Assembly (NCBI RefSeq): GCF_945957355.1
Contig: NZ_CAMFKM010000001.1
Span: 310,001-374,000 of the forward strand
Direction: 5' to 3'
DNA length: 64,000 nucleotides
Source: an uncultured Reyranella sp.
Lineage (GTDB): Bacteria; Pseudomonadota; Alphaproteobacteria; Reyranellales; Reyranellaceae
In this document: in pieces, positions 1-9,798 of the stretch
Layout of the letters: each line of letters opens with the position of its first letter
Numbering within the stretch: the first letter of the stretch is position 1
The notes under the pieces: generated by a model
Told to the model about the DNA's origin: nothing
Seen by the model: the letters and a program-made list of their open reading frames with translations, nothing else
The model's database searches: none
Program-made: the position numbers and the translations under genes

Positions 1-1112
1 AGATCGCGCTTCTGCGCCGTATCGTAGCTGGCATGCGCCATGTGGAACTGCATGTCGGGGGAGTCGAGGCCCGGCCGCGTGCGCACGAAGCCGTAGACGA
101 CACCGGCGGTGAGCGCGAGCGCGCCGCGACCAGACGTGTAGTAGCGCACCACCTCCTTCACGAGGTTGATGCCGCGCGTGCGCTCGTTGAGCGTGATCGG
201 CAGCTTCACCCTCCAGTTCATGCGCGGCGCGAAGTGATCGCCGTAATTCTCGCCCACGCCCTTCAGCTCGTGCTTCACCTCGATGCCGTGGCTGCGCAGC
301 AGCTCGGGCTGGCCGATGCCGGAATGCTCGAGCACGCCGGGTGACTGCACGGCGCCGCACGAGACGATGACCTCGCGCCCGCAACGCGCCTCCTTGGCCT
401 GGCCGTGCACGCTGTAGGAGACGCCGACGCAGCGCTTGCCCTCGAGGATCAGCTTGCTGACCAGCGCGTCGGTCTCGATGGTCAGGTTGGGACGCGACCG
501 CACGGGATCGAGGAAGGCCCGTGCCGTCGACTGGCGCTTGCCGTTCTTCATCGTCACCTGGAAGTAGCCGAAGCCCTCCTGGTTGCCGTTGTTGTAGTCC
601 TTGTTCTTCGGATAGCCGCTCGCCTCGGCCGCATCGATGAAGGCATCGCACAGCTCGTGCGTGTCGCACATCTGCGCGACATTCAGCGGGCCGCCCCGGC
701 CGCGGCTGTCGTCGCCGCCCGGCTCGTAGTTCTCGGACTTCTTGAAGTAGGGCAGCACCTGCGAATAGGACCAGCCGCGGTTGCCGAACTGCCCCCAGGT
801 ATCATAGTCGAGGGGCTGGCCGCGCACGTAGAGCATGCCGTTGATCGAGCTCGAGCCGCCCAGTGTGCGGCCGCGCGGACAGGGAATGCTGCGCCCGGCC
901 ATTCCCTCTTCCGGCTCCATCTGGAAGTTCCAGTTGAACTTCTCGTGGTTCAGAAGCTTCGTGAAGCCCGCCGGGATATCGATCCACATCGACTTGTCGC
1001 GCGGCCCCGCTTCCAGCAGCAGGACCTTGACGTTGGCATCCTCGGTCAGGCGGTTGGCCAGCACGCAACCGGCGGACCCGCCGCCCACGATGATGTAATC
1101 CCAAATGGCCAT
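1..1112 (-). CDS. GMC family oxidoreductase (choline dehydrogenase-like), 3' end outside window
   Basis: FAD-dependent oxidoreductase of the glucose-methanol-choline family, probably oxidising an alcohol. The visible 370 residues start with the Rossmann motif GGGSAG (residues 10-15), carry GMC signature 1 ([13 protein letters not shown], 81-93) and signature 2 (GAVQSP...SGIG, 253-267). The C-terminal part with the catalytic His/Asn pair lies beyond base 1. The ATG at 1112 follows a gggag-type purine run. It is the last visible gene of the minus-strand run that starts with the peptide importer, so it may act on a compound imported or released by that system. The substrate cannot be read from sequence. 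Confidence 0.93.
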   Translation of the reverse strand, partial: MAIWDYIIVGGGSAGCVLANRLTEDANVKVLLLEAGPRDKSMWIDIPAGFTKLLNHEKFNWNFQMEPEEGMAGRSIPCPRGRTLGGSSSINGMLYVRGQPLDYDTWGQFGNRGWSYSQVLPYFKKSENYEPGGDDSRGRGGPLNVAQMCDTHELCDAFIDAAEASGYPKNKDYNNGNQEGFGYFQVTMKNGKRQSTARAFLDPVRSRPNLTIETDALVSKLILEGKRCVGVSYSVHGQAKEARCGREVIVSCGAVQSPGVLEHSGIGQPELLRSHGIEVKHELKGVGENYGDHFAPRMNWRVKLPITLNERTRGINLVKEVVRYYTSGRGALALTAGVVYGFVRTRPGLDSPDMQFHMAHASYDTAQKRD

Positions 1113-1143
1113 GGCGTTTCTGTCTCCCTTTTCGGGAGACAGT

Positions 1144-2118
1144 CTAGCGCAGATGACAGGAAACGTGATGCCCTGGTGCGATTTCGCGCAGCGGAGGCGC
1201 CTCGACCTTGCAGCGCGCCACGGCATAGGGGCAGCGCGTGTGGAAATGGCATCCCGACGGCGGCTTCACGGGGCTGGGTACATCGCCCTGGAGCACGATC
1301 TTCTTCCGCTTGATGGCGGGATCCGGCACCGGGACGGCCGCCAGCAGGGCTTCCGTATAGGGATGCTGTGCATTGGTGAAGATCGACCGCGTGTCGGCAT
1401 ATTCGACGATGCGGCCGAGATACATCACCGCGATCTGGTGGCTGATATGCTCCACCACCGCGAGGTTGTGCGAGATGAACAGGTAGGAGAGCCGGCGCTC
1501 CGCCTGCAGCTCCATCAGGAGGTTGATGACCTGCGCCTGGATGGAAACGTCGAGCGCGGAGACCGGCTCGTCGCCCACGATCAGTTTCGGCCCGAGCGCC
1601 AGGGCGCGGGCGATGCCGATGCGCTGCCGCTGACCGCCCGAGAACTGGTGCGGGTAGTTCTTCATCTGCGCCTGGCGCAGGCCGACCCGTGCGAAAAGCG
1701 CCGCGACCTGCTCCTGGCGCTCCTTCGCATTGGCGACGCCGTGGACCAGCAGCGGCTCACCCACGATGTCGCCCGCCGTCATGCGCGGGTTGAGGGACGA
1801 GAACGGATCCTGGAAGATGATCTGCATCTCCCGCCGGTAGGGGCGCAGCTCGGCCTTCGACAGGCCGATGATCTCCTTGCCTTCGACCTTGATCGAGCCG
1901 GAGGTCGGCTCGACCAGGCGCATGGCGGCGCGACCGGCCGTGGTCTTGCCGCAGCCCGACTCGCCCACAAGACCGAGCGTCTCGCCGGCGCGTACGGTGA
2001 AGGTGACACCGTCCACGGCATAGACCTGGCCGACCGTCCGGCGCAGCAGGCCCTTCTTCACCGGGAAGTGCTTCTTGAGGTCCTTGACCTCGATGACGGG
2101 GGGATTTGCGCTAACCAT
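1144..2118 (-). CDS. dppF: Peptide/nickel-type ABC transporter ATP-binding protein (DppF/OppF-like)
   Basis: Second ATPase of a Dpp/Opp-class importer, 324 residues. Walker A GESGCGKT lies at 52-59, the signature SGGQR at 160-164 and Walker B LIVGDEP at 179-185. The C-terminal oligopeptide-family extension carries the usual Cys-containing segment ([14 protein letters not shown]). The ATG at 2118 overlaps the end of the upstream ATPase gene by 8 bases, which fixes the start; a longer in-frame extension exists but lacks conserved sequence. Together with the DppD-, DppC-, DppB- and DppA-like genes it forms a complete importer. Substrate (peptide, opine or similar) is not determined; the symbol is by family only. 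Confidence 0.93.
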   Translation of the reverse strand: MVSANPPVIEVKDLKKHFPVKKGLLRRTVGQVYAVDGVTFTVRAGETLGLVGESGCGKTTAGRAAMRLVEPTSGSIKVEGKEIIGLSKAELRPYRREMQIIFQDPFSSLNPRMTAGDIVGEPLLVHGVANAKERQEQVAALFARVGLRQAQMKNYPHQFSGGQRQRIGIARALALGPKLIVGDEPVSALDVSIQAQVINLLMELQAERRLSYLFISHNLAVVEHISHQIAVMYLGRIVEYADTRSIFTNAQHPYTEALLAAVPVPDPAIKRKKIVLQGDVPSPVKPPSGCHFHTRCPYAVARCKVEAPPLREIAPGHHVSCHLR

Positions 2119-3100
2119 GTGTGTGCCAGCAAGCGGCCCAGTGACCGGGCTGCTTCTCCTCATAGGCCGGACGCTCGGCGCGACACTTGTCATCTGCCTT
2201 GCTGCAGCGAGGCGCGAAGGCGCACCCGGGCGGCAGGGCAAACAGCGGCGGCACGATGCCAGGAATCTCCTGCAGGCGCTCATTGGTACGATCGGTCTGC
2301 CCGCGCATCAGGTCGAGACGCGGGATCGAATTCATCAGGCCGACCGTGTAGGGGTGGAGCGGCCGGGCGAACAGCTCGCCCACCGTCGCTTCCTCGACCT
2401 TGCGACCGGCATACATGACGATCACCCGATGCGCGGTCTCGGCGACGACGCCGAGATCGTGGGTGATCAGCAGGACCGCCGCGCTGAACTCGCGCTGCAG
2501 CTCGACGATCAGCTCGAGGATCTGGGCCTGGATGGTGACGTCGAGCGCGGTCGTCGGCTCGTCGGCGATCAGCACCTTGGGATTGCAGGCCAGAGCCATG
2601 GCGATCATCGCGCGCTGACGCATGCCGCCCGACAGTTGGTGCGGATATTCCTTCGCGCGCTGTGCGGGCTCGGGAATGCGGACGAGGTCCAGCATCTCGA
2701 TCGCCCGCTTCATCGCCTGCTTGCGGTCCATGTCGCGGTGCAGGATGAGCGCTTCGGAAATCTGCTTGCCGATCGTCATCACCGGATTGAGCGACGTCAT
2801 CGGCTCCTGGAAGATCATCGAGATCTCGTTGCCGCGCACATCGCGCATCTCCTCCTCGGAGATCTTCAGCAGGTCGCGGCCGGCGAGCTTGATCGAGCCG
2901 GACACGATGCGTCCCGGCGGATCGGGGATGAGCCGCATCAGCGAGAGCGCGGTCATGCTCTTGCCGCAGCCGGATTCACCGACGATCGCCAGGGTTTCGC
3001 CGGCGGCGACCTCGAAGTCGACGCCATCGACCGCCTTGACGATTCCCTGCCGCGTATAGAACCACGTGCCGAGGTCCGACACTTCCAGAAGAGAACTCAT
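2111..3100 (-). CDS. dppD: Peptide/nickel-type ABC transporter ATP-binding protein (DppD/OppD-like)
   Basis: First ATPase of the importer, 329 residues. Walker A GESGCGKS (41-48), signature LSGGM (156-160) and Walker B LIADEP (177-182) are intact, so it should hydrolyse ATP. The tail has the oligopeptide/dipeptide C-terminal domain with cysteines ([14 protein letters not shown]). Its ATG overlaps the stop of the DppC-like permease gene by 4 bases (ATGA), indicating translational coupling within one operon. It should pair with the DppF-like subunit to form the heterodimeric motor on the cytoplasmic face. Confidence 0.94.
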   Translation of the reverse strand: MSSLLEVSDLGTWFYTRQGIVKAVDGVDFEVAAGETLAIVGESGCGKSMTALSLMRLIPDPPGRIVSGSIKLAGRDLLKISEEEMRDVRGNEISMIFQEPMTSLNPVMTIGKQISEALILHRDMDRKQAMKRAIEMLDLVRIPEPAQRAKEYPHQLSGGMRQRAMIAMALACNPKVLIADEPTTALDVTIQAQILELIVELQREFSAAVLLITHDLGVVAETAHRVIVMYAGRKVEEATVGELFARPLHPYTVGLMNSIPRLDLMRGQTDRTNERLQEIPGIVPPLFALPPGCAFAPRCSKADDKCRAERPAYEEKQPGHWAACWHTHG

Positions 3101-3990
3101 GTACGCTGTCTCGGATCGAGGATGTCACGCAGGGCATCGCCCAGCAGGTTGGTGCCGAACACCGTGAGGCTGATGGCGACACCGGGGAAGATCACGAGCC
3201 ACGGTGCCGTGCGGACATACTCTGCCGCCGACTCCGAGAGCATGCGGCCCCAGGACGGATAGGGCTCGGGAATGCCGAGGCCGAGGAAGGAAAGCGACGC
3301 TTCGGTCAGGATGGCCGAGCCGAGCTGGGCCGTGCCGAGGACGATGAGTGGCGCCAGCGTGTTGGGCAGGACGTGCCGGAGGGCGATTCGCATCTCGCCC
3401 ATACCGATGGCACGGGCCGCCTCGACGAAGGGCTGCTCACGCAGCGACAGGGTGCTCGACCGCACGACGCGCGCCACGCTCGGCACCAGCGGGATCGCGA
3501 TTGCAATGATCGTGTTTTCCAGCGACGGCCCCAGCGACGCGGCCATGACCAGCGCCATCACCAGCAGCGGCAGCGACTGCATGATGTCCATCACGCGCTG
3601 GGTCGCGAGATCGAGCCAGCCGCCGATAAAGCCGGACATCAGGCCGATCAGCACGCCCAGGATACCGCCCAGCAGGGTGGCGCCGACGGCAACGGCCAGC
3701 GAGATTCGCGCGCCGTAGACGATGCGGCTGAACATGTCGCGGCCCATGAAATCCGCGCCCAGCCAGTAGGCGCCGCCCGGTGCAGCCAGCGAGGCACGCG
3801 AATTGGTCGACAGCGGATCGTGCGGCGCGATGACGTTGGCGAACAGCGCCGTCAGTACGAAGAGAAGGACAAGGATCGCTCCCACCGCGCCGAGCGGATA
3901 GCGGCGGGCAAGGAAGCCAGCCTGGCCCCAGAAGCCCGATACGTTGGCGCCGGCCTTGGCCAGCGCGGCATCATGGTCGATGACAGCCAT
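3097..3990 (-). CDS. dppC: Peptide/nickel-type ABC transporter permease (DppC-like)
   Basis: Inner-membrane permease of 297 residues with the N-terminal short cytoplasmic stretch typical of DppC, a first membrane helix near residues 30-50, and the BPD_transp_1 core with the EAA-type loop ([21 protein letters not shown]). The start is the ATG at 3990, 8 bases after the stop of the DppB-like gene; a longer reading frame upstream overlaps the DppB gene and is not conserved in character. It overlaps the DppD-like gene by 4 bases. Confidence 0.93.
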   Translation of the reverse strand: MAVIDHDAALAKAGANVSGFWGQAGFLARRYPLGAVGAILVLLFVLTALFANVIAPHDPLSTNSRASLAAPGGAYWLGADFMGRDMFSRIVYGARISLAVAVGATLLGGILGVLIGLMSGFIGGWLDLATQRVMDIMQSLPLLVMALVMAASLGPSLENTIIAIAIPLVPSVARVVRSSTLSLREQPFVEAARAIGMGEMRIALRHVLPNTLAPLIVLGTAQLGSAILTEASLSFLGLGIPEPYPSWGRMLSESAAEYVRTAPWLVIFPGVAISLTVFGTNLLGDALRDILDPRQRT

Positions 3991-3998
3991 GGGTGCCC

Positions 3999-4946
3999 TC
4001 AGTCCGCGTACTTGATGCGAGGGTCGAGGGCCATGTAGGCCATGTCGACCAGGAAATTGACGACGACCACGCAGAAGGCGATCAGCATCACCAGGTTCTG
4101 CACGATCGGGTAGTCCCGCCACAGGATGGCCTCGACGAGGAAGCGCGCCACGCCGGGGATATTGAACACCGTTTCCGTCACGATCAGGCCGCCGACGAGG
4201 AATGCCGCCTCGATGCCGATGATGGTGACGACCGGCAGCAACGCGTTGCGGAGCGCGTGCACGTAGTTAACCGTCGTCTGCGAAGCGCCTTTCGACCGCG
4301 CCGTGCGGATATAGTCCTGCCGCAGCACCTCGAGCATGGACGATCTCGTGAGGCGCATGATCAGAGCGGAACTTCGGAATCCGACAGCGGCGGCCGGGAT
4401 ACTGAGCAACAGCATCTCGTCGATGAAACTTCGTGGCTCGTTCGTATAGATCGGGATCATGCCGAACCATTGGACCGACGCCATGAGGATCAGCAGGCCA
4501 AGCCAGAAGGACGGGAGCGACAGGCCGCTCAGGCTAATGATGCGCAGCAGGTAGTCGATCCCCGAATTCTGCCGCACGGCGCTGATGACGCCGAGCGGCA
4601 CGCCGAGGATGACCGAGAAGAACAGCGCCAGGCCCGCAAGCTTGGCGCTGATCGGAATGCGCGGCGCGATCTCCTCGATGGCCGGCCGCTCGGACACGTA
4701 GGCGAAGCCCAGGTCGCCGCGCACGAGGCCGCCGACCCATTGCAGGTACTGATCGAAGATCGGCCGGTCGAGGCCAAGCTCGCGGGCGATCTTGGCCTTC
4801 TCCTTGGGATCGGCGATACCCGCCGAATCCACGAGGATGTCGGCGATGTTGCCGGGCACCAGGCGCAGCATGACGAAGATGAGCACCGACATTCCGAAGA
4901 GAGTCAGGACCATCAACAGTACGCGGCGGGTAAGATACGCTCCCAT
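3999..4946 (-). CDS. dppB: Peptide/nickel-type ABC transporter permease (DppB-like)
   Basis: Inner-membrane permease of 315 residues. The first helix (YLTRRVLLMVLTLFGMSVLIFV) and the family phrase RLVPGN follow the start directly. About six helices follow, with an EAA-like loop (DYIRTARSKGASQTTVNYVHALRNALLP) that contacts the ATPases. It lies 28 bases downstream of the binding-protein gene and 8 bases upstream of the DppC-like gene. The gene order A-B-C-D-F is the standard one for this importer class. Confidence 0.94.
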   Translation of the reverse strand: MGAYLTRRVLLMVLTLFGMSVLIFVMLRLVPGNIADILVDSAGIADPKEKAKIARELGLDRPIFDQYLQWVGGLVRGDLGFAYVSERPAIEEIAPRIPISAKLAGLALFFSVILGVPLGVISAVRQNSGIDYLLRIISLSGLSLPSFWLGLLILMASVQWFGMIPIYTNEPRSFIDEMLLLSIPAAAVGFRSSALIMRLTRSSMLEVLRQDYIRTARSKGASQTTVNYVHALRNALLPVVTIIGIEAAFLVGGLIVTETVFNIPGVARFLVEAILWRDYPIVQNLVMLIAFCVVVVNFLVDMAYMALDPRIKYAD

Positions 4947-4974
4947 CCTCGTCGTGCCTCCGTACGCTCAGGCG

Positions 4975-6570
4975 TTACTTGTCGAGCCAGACGTCTTCGA
5001 GACGCCAGCCGTTGTAGATGCTGTTGTGCTGCAGGACGAGGTTCTTCACGGCCGGCGCCCAGCAGGTGTTCGCGACACCATGCGTGATCGGCGGACGGGC
5101 CGCGTCCTTGAGCAGCGCCTGCTCGATCTTCGTCACCATGGCCTTGCGCTTATTCACGTCGGTCATGGCCGACTGCTCGTCGATCATCTTGTCGATCTCG
5201 GGGTTCTTGTACCCCGTGTAGTTGCGGTCCGACGTGCTGTAGAAGTTCTCGTAGAACACGCCGTCCGGATCGTCGAGGCCGGCGCCCGTCAGGTTCATTC
5301 CGACCTGATAGTTCTTCTGCTGGATCTTGTTGTACCAGATCGTAGTGTCGATCGGCTCCAGTTCCGCATCAATGTAGATCTGCTTGAGCTGGTCGATCAG
5401 GATGACGGCCGGGTCGCGGTAAATGGCGATGTTGCGGGTCGACACCTTGATCTTGAGCGGCTTGTCGGGGCCGTAGCCCAGTTCCTTCATGATGCCGCGC
5501 GCGACCTCGCGGTTCTTCTCGATGTCCGGCCCGAAACCGGGAAGCTTCTCGAGCTCGTCCTGCGTCATGCCCCAGACGCCGGCCGGCGGCGGCAGCATGG
5601 TCGCGCCACGCAGGTCGTTGCCTTGGGTCAGGATGTCGCTGAATGGCGTGCGATCAAGCGAATAGACCAGCGCCTCGCGCAGCTTGGGATTGTCGAACGG
5701 CGGCGCGTCGCGATTGACCAGCAGGTTGCTGTGCACGTTGGTCGGCCGCGCCTCGCAGATCGCATCCTTCTTCTGGTCCTTCACGTCCTTCAGCAGCGGA
5801 AAGGTGATGTCGGAATCGAAGGTGAGGTCGTATTCGCCGGCGACGAAGCCCAGCACGCGGGTGCTGCGGTTCGGCACGATCTTGAACTCGATCGCATCAA
5901 GATAGGGCCGCCCCTTCTTCCAGTAGTCGGGATTGCGCACCAGCTTGATGGCCTCGTTGCGCTTGAACTCCGCGACCTTGAACGGGCCGGTGCCGATCGG
6001 CTTCGAGCGCATCGTCCGCGAATCGACATGACACGGATAGACCGGCGAATAGCCGGCGGCCAACATCGACAGGAACGAGGGCTGCACACGCTCCAGCGTG
6101 AAGGTCACCTCGTTGTCGCCGTTGGTCGTGACCTCCTTCAGGTTCTTGTACCAGACCTTGCGCGGGTTCTTGCGGATGATCTCCTGCTTCTCGTCACCGC
6201 GCAGGGCGTCCCATGTGCATTTCACGTCCTTGGACGAGAACGGCTTGCCGTCGTGCCACTTCACGCCGCTGCGCAGCTTGAAGGTGAGCTTCGTCTTGTC
6301 GTCGTTCCACGCCCAGCTCTCGGCGAGCTCGGGCACGATCTTGTCGGGGCTGTTGATCTTCTCCTTCGGATCGAAGAACACGAGGTTGTTGAAGACCGAC
6401 ATGAACGGCATGTTCACCGAGATCGTCGCCTCTTCGTGGATTGAGGCACTCGGCGGATTGTCGCGATGGGACACACGGAGTGTCCCGCCCTGCTTCTGTG
6501 CGAAGGCAGGGGTAGATATGACGACGGCGGCCGCAAGGCCGCCGGCAATGATTGCCAGGCGATTGCGCAT
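4975..6570 (-). CDS. dppA: Peptide/nickel-type ABC transporter substrate-binding protein (DppA-like)
   Basis: Periplasmic binding protein (SBP family 5), 531 residues. A Sec signal peptide (MRNRLAIIAGGLAAAVVISTPAFA) precedes the mature domain, which starts QKQGGTLRVSH; family phrases such as LAESWAWNDDKTKLTFKLRSGVKWHDGKPF are plain. Two ATGs stand 6 bases apart behind GGGAGG; the second (6570) has 6-base spacing and is preferred over 6576. First gene of the importer, 87 bases downstream of the VOC gene, with which it may be co-transcribed. Family 5 proteins bind peptides, opines, glutathione or metal chelates; the ligand is unknown. Confidence 0.93.
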   Translation of the reverse strand: MRNRLAIIAGGLAAAVVISTPAFAQKQGGTLRVSHRDNPPSASIHEEATISVNMPFMSVFNNLVFFDPKEKINSPDKIVPELAESWAWNDDKTKLTFKLRSGVKWHDGKPFSSKDVKCTWDALRGDEKQEIIRKNPRKVWYKNLKEVTTNGDNEVTFTLERVQPSFLSMLAAGYSPVYPCHVDSRTMRSKPIGTGPFKVAEFKRNEAIKLVRNPDYWKKGRPYLDAIEFKIVPNRSTRVLGFVAGEYDLTFDSDITFPLLKDVKDQKKDAICEARPTNVHSNLLVNRDAPPFDNPKLREALVYSLDRTPFSDILTQGNDLRGATMLPPPAGVWGMTQDELEKLPGFGPDIEKNREVARGIMKELGYGPDKPLKIKVSTRNIAIYRDPAVILIDQLKQIYIDAELEPIDTTIWYNKIQQKNYQVGMNLTGAGLDDPDGVFYENFYSTSDRNYTGYKNPEIDKMIDEQSAMTDVNKRKAMVTKIEQALLKDAARPPITHGVANTCWAPAVKNLVLQHNSIYNGWRLEDVWLDK

Positions 6571-6657
6571 TTTCATCCTCCCAGAGGCACGCTCGTTGGC
6601 GTGTTCGTTCTTCCCCGTTGGCCGGCAGGCTATCACATCATGTGAGATGGCCAAGCC

Positions 6658-7035
6658 TTAAAGCGACGGACCTTTGAGTTCTATCTGGTTCCCTTCCGGA
6701 TCATGGAAATAGACCGATGGTCCGGTACCCTCCGCACCGTAGCGCTCGACGGTTTCGCCGACCGATATGCCGAATGGCGCGAGCCGCATGACGATGGCGT
6801 CACGATCGAACGGCTCGATGCGGAAGCACAGATGATCCATGTTTCGCGTTGTCACGTGCGCGTCGTTGGCGATGAGGTCGAGCAGTGAAGCGCCTGCTCG
6901 CATCTGCACAAGACTCAGCGTGTCGATACGCCGCTCCTCGTGAAATCCCAGCGCCCCTTCGTAGAAACGCACCATTGCGGGCAGATCGCGCACGCGCAGC
7001 ACGACATGGTCGATCCGTTCGACTTTGAAGGTCAT
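6658..7035 (-). CDS. VOC family (glyoxalase/bleomycin-resistance fold) protein
   Basis: Single-module vicinal-oxygen-chelate protein of 125 residues. It starts with the typical strand and ligand His (ERIDHVVLRVRDL, His10), has a middle His (MDHLCFRIEPF) and ends with the PEGN-Q-IELKG motif whose Glu is the usual metal ligand. This is the common short dimeric form related to glyoxalase I and extradiol-like enzymes. It is divergent from the HpcH aldolase gene with only 45 bases between the two start codons, so both probably share a regulatory region. Reaction not assignable. Confidence 0.88.
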   Translation of the reverse strand: MTFKVERIDHVVLRVRDLPAMVRFYEGALGFHEERRIDTLSLVQMRAGASLLDLIANDAHVTTRNMDHLCFRIEPFDRDAIVMRLAPFGISVGETVERYGAEGTGPSVYFHDPEGNQIELKGPSL

Positions 7036-7080
7036 GGCGAATAGCTTCCTCCGGGCAGGTCCAAACCAATGGAGGAGAGA

Positions 7081-7866
7081 ATGGCGTTCGCAGTCAATGC
7101 CGCCAAGGCGCGCTTGAAGAAGAACGAGCTGTCAATCGGCATCGGTATCCGGCTGGTCCGCAACGTCGACATCGTGAAGGTCATGAAGGCCGCCGGCTTC
7201 GACTGGCTGTTCATCGACCTCGAGCACGGATCCATGTCGATCGAGACGGCCTGCGAGATCGCCATTGCTGCGCAGGATTCGGGGATCGCGCCGATCGTGC
7301 GCGTGCCGTATGGCGAACTCACAATGGCGACCCGTGTGCTGGACGGCGGCGCGTTGGGCATCGTCGTCCCGCATGTCGATACGCCGGAGGAGGCGAAGGA
7401 GATCGCCGACAAGCTGCGCTATCCGCCGCGCGGCCATCGTTCGGTGGGCGGCGGCCAGGCGCAGTTCGACTACGAGCCGATGCCTCTGGGCGAGATGACC
7501 ACGAAGTCCGACGAGAACACGCTGATCGTGGTGATGATCGAGACGCCGAAGGCGGTCGAGAATGCCGAGGCGATCGCGGCAGTACCTGGCATCGATTGCC
7601 TGCTCGTCGGCTCGAGCGATCTGTCGATGGAAATGGGCATCCCCGGCGACACCGGCAATCCGAAGGTCCAGGCAGCCGTCGACAAGGTCGTCGCCGCCTG
7701 CCGCAAGCACGGCAAATGGCCCGGCATGGGCGGCGCCTATACGGAGGAGCTTCTCAAGCTCTACACCGACAAGGGCATGAAGTTCCTGCTGTCCGGCAAC
7801 GACTTGCCAATGCTGACGGGCGCTGCCCGTGCGCACCAGGCCAAGGTACGGGCGTTCCAGAAATGA
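7081..7866 (+). CDS. HpcH/HpaI family aldolase (2-keto-3-deoxy acid aldolase type)
   Basis: Class II metal-dependent aldolase of 261 residues that cleaves 2-oxo-4-hydroxy acids to pyruvate and an aldehyde in the family's known members. Visible motifs: FDWLFIDLEHGSM (catalytic His in the EHG motif), VRVP with the carboxylate-binding Arg, and the metal site VMIETPKAVEN plus LLVGSSDLSMEMGIPG. The ATG at 7081 is chosen because GGAGG lies just upstream; an ATG 12 bases earlier would place the ribosome site inside the gene. The context of TPP lyase and oxidoreductases points to catabolism of a hydroxy-keto acid. Confidence 0.92.
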   Translation: MAFAVNAAKARLKKNELSIGIGIRLVRNVDIVKVMKAAGFDWLFIDLEHGSMSIETACEIAIAAQDSGIAPIVRVPYGELTMATRVLDGGALGIVVPHVDTPEEAKEIADKLRYPPRGHRSVGGGQAQFDYEPMPLGEMTTKSDENTLIVVMIETPKAVENAEAIAAVPGIDCLLVGSSDLSMEMGIPGDTGNPKVQAAVDKVVAACRKHGKWPGMGGAYTEELLKLYTDKGMKFLLSGNDLPMLTGAARAHQAKVRAFQK

Positions 7867-7870
7867 ACCG

Positions 7871-7939
7871 CTGGGGGCGCGCCACTCCAGTGGCGCGTCT
7901 TCTTACTTGTGTTCGCGCCACTGGAGTGGCGCGCCCCAG
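7871..7939. repeat. Paired palindromic (REP-like) element between convergent genes
   Basis: Two arms, 7871-7897 and 7914-7939, are inverted copies of each other around a 16-base spacer. Each arm is itself a near-perfect palindrome with half-site CGCGCCACT/AGTGGCGCG around a 2-base centre. The same half-sites form a perfect palindrome at 38059-38078, so this is a dispersed repeat and not only a terminator. It sits between the stops of two convergent genes (7866 and 7944), where REP-like elements often lie and can end transcription on both strands. Confidence 0.75.
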
Positions 7940-7943
7940 CCTC

Positions 7944-9596
7944 TTACCGCTTCCCCTCGATCTCGATCTCGACGAGGTGCGGCTTGCCGGACTTGAAGGC
8001 GGCGTCGATGGCCGCCTTGATGTCGTCGGCCTTGGCAACGTAGGTGCCGGCGACGCCCATGCCCTTGGCTAGATCGACGAAGCCCATGGTGGGGCCGGTC
8101 AGGTCCATGTGCATGTAGGGCTTGTTCGACTTCACGTCGAAGCGCGCCCGGTAGGCGTCGATATTGTGCTTGAGCACGCGGTACTCGCGGTTCGCCAGGA
8201 TGACGAACACGATCGGCAGATCATGATGCGCCGCCGTCCACAGCGCCTGGATCGAGTACATCGACGAGCCGTCGCCCGATACGCAGAGGATCGGTCGCTT
8301 CGTCTGCGCGACCGCCACGCCGATCGCCCCAGCGAGGCCCTGGCCGATGCCGCCGCCGCGGCCGCTGTAATAGTCGCCCGGTCCCTTGAAGGTGAAGGTC
8401 TTGAAGAGGTCGAGATTGGCGGTGATCGTCTCGTCGACCACGACGACATCCTTCGGTGACCCTGCGCGGATTTCCGCCATGGCGCGCGCCATCGACGTCG
8501 GCGTGCGCGCCCAGGCCTTCTCGACCCTCGCTTTCTGGGCAGCATCGTCGGCCGCCTTGCGGGCCTTCATCGCCTCGTTGCGCTTGGCGGCGGCCGCCGC
8601 ATCGACGCCGGTCAGCGCCGCATCGAGCGCTTCCAGCGCTGCGCCGACATCGGCGACCACGCCGGCATCGAGCGCGAAATTGTAGGCGAGCCGCGAGGCG
8701 CCCGCCTCGATCTGCAGCACCTTGGTGCCCGCCGCGAAGGGCGAGCCCGCCGCGTACCATACCTCCTCGAAGAAGGGCCCGCCCAACATCAGCACGAGGT
8801 CGTTGCCCGCGAGCTGCTTGGCCAAGCCGGCCGCATCGAAGGCCAAGGTGCCGCAATAGGCCGGGTGATCGGTCGGGAAGGAGTTCTGGCCGCGCAGCCC
8901 CTCGAACCAGACCGACGCGCCCAGCTTGTCGACGAGCTTGACCAGGGTCTTGTCGGCGCCGGCGCGGGCAATGTCATCACCGGCCACGATAGCCGGGCTC
9001 TTCGCGGCCGCGAGAAGCTTCGCCATGGCGGCGATGCCCGCCGGATCGGGACGTGCGGCGGTGTAGGAATGGCCGGGCTTGCCGGCTGGCACGGACGTCT
9101 CCTGCTCCATCACGTCGATGGGCAGCGCCACGAACACCGGACCGGCCGGCGCCTCGTTGGCGATCTTGAAGGCGCGCTGCAGGATCGGGCCCAATTCGTC
9201 GGCGCGCTCGACCTGCACGCTCCACTTGGTGACGGGCGCGGCGATGGCGGCGAGGTCGTGGCCGAGGATCGGATCGCGCAGGCGCATGCGCGTGTCCTGC
9301 TGGCCGGCCGTCACCACCATCGGCGAATTGTTCTTTAGCGCGCTGTAGATCGCGCCGATCGCGTTGCCGAGGCCGGGGGCCACGTGGAGGTTCACGAAGG
9401 CGGTCTTGCCGCTGGCCTGGGCGTAGAAATTGGCCGCGCCGGTCGCAACACCCTCGTGCAGGTGAACGATGTACTTGAGCAGCGGATAGTCGAGCAGGGA
9501 ATCGAGCAGAGGGCTCTCGGTCGTGCCGGGGTTGCCGAAGATCCGGTCGACCCCGTGATTGATCAGCGTCTCCAACAGAACCTGACGTCCGCGCAT
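7944..9596 (-). CDS. TPP-dependent decarboxylase, benzoylformate-decarboxylase-like
   Basis: Thiamine-diphosphate enzyme of 550 residues with the three domains of the pyruvate decarboxylase/benzoylformate decarboxylase family. The activating Glu is in HLHEGVATG (Glu48); VNLHVAPGLGNAIG supplies His71 at the position of the active-site His70 of benzoylformate decarboxylase. The TPP/Mg motif is VSGDGSSMYSIQALWTAAHHDLPIVFVILAN. It probably decarboxylates a 2-oxo acid to an aldehyde. It converges on the aldolase gene and is divergent, over 202 bases, from the flavin monooxygenase gene. Confidence 0.9.
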   Translation of the reverse strand: MRGRQVLLETLINHGVDRIFGNPGTTESPLLDSLLDYPLLKYIVHLHEGVATGAANFYAQASGKTAFVNLHVAPGLGNAIGAIYSALKNNSPMVVTAGQQDTRMRLRDPILGHDLAAIAAPVTKWSVQVERADELGPILQRAFKIANEAPAGPVFVALPIDVMEQETSVPAGKPGHSYTAARPDPAGIAAMAKLLAAAKSPAIVAGDDIARAGADKTLVKLVDKLGASVWFEGLRGQNSFPTDHPAYCGTLAFDAAGLAKQLAGNDLVLMLGGPFFEEVWYAAGSPFAAGTKVLQIEAGASRLAYNFALDAGVVADVGAALEALDAALTGVDAAAAAKRNEAMKARKAADDAAQKARVEKAWARTPTSMARAMAEIRAGSPKDVVVVDETITANLDLFKTFTFKGPGDYYSGRGGGIGQGLAGAIGVAVAQTKRPILCVSGDGSSMYSIQALWTAAHHDLPIVFVILANREYRVLKHNIDAYRARFDVKSNKPYMHMDLTGPTMGFVDLAKGMGVAGTYVAKADDIKAAIDAAFKSGKPHLVEIEIEGKR

Positions 9597-9798
9597 TCCT
9601 TACTCTCCCTTTGACTTTCCTTGCTCCGGATCGGCGATCCCGTTCCGATTGTACCGGCGCCGGAGGCCCCGTGACATCCGGAGATGATCGCCGCCAGCCT
9701 TCCAGTTCCTCCCCGTGATACGACAGGCCGCAGAGGCACGCGGTTCAATCATCGGGGCGGCCCTGCTAAGGAAATGCGTGGAGGGTCGGAAGCACGGC

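Noticed and set aside
4792..6444. 550-codon open frame on the plus strand
   Set aside because: Antisense to the peptide-binding protein gene, whose signal peptide and family motifs are unmistakable.
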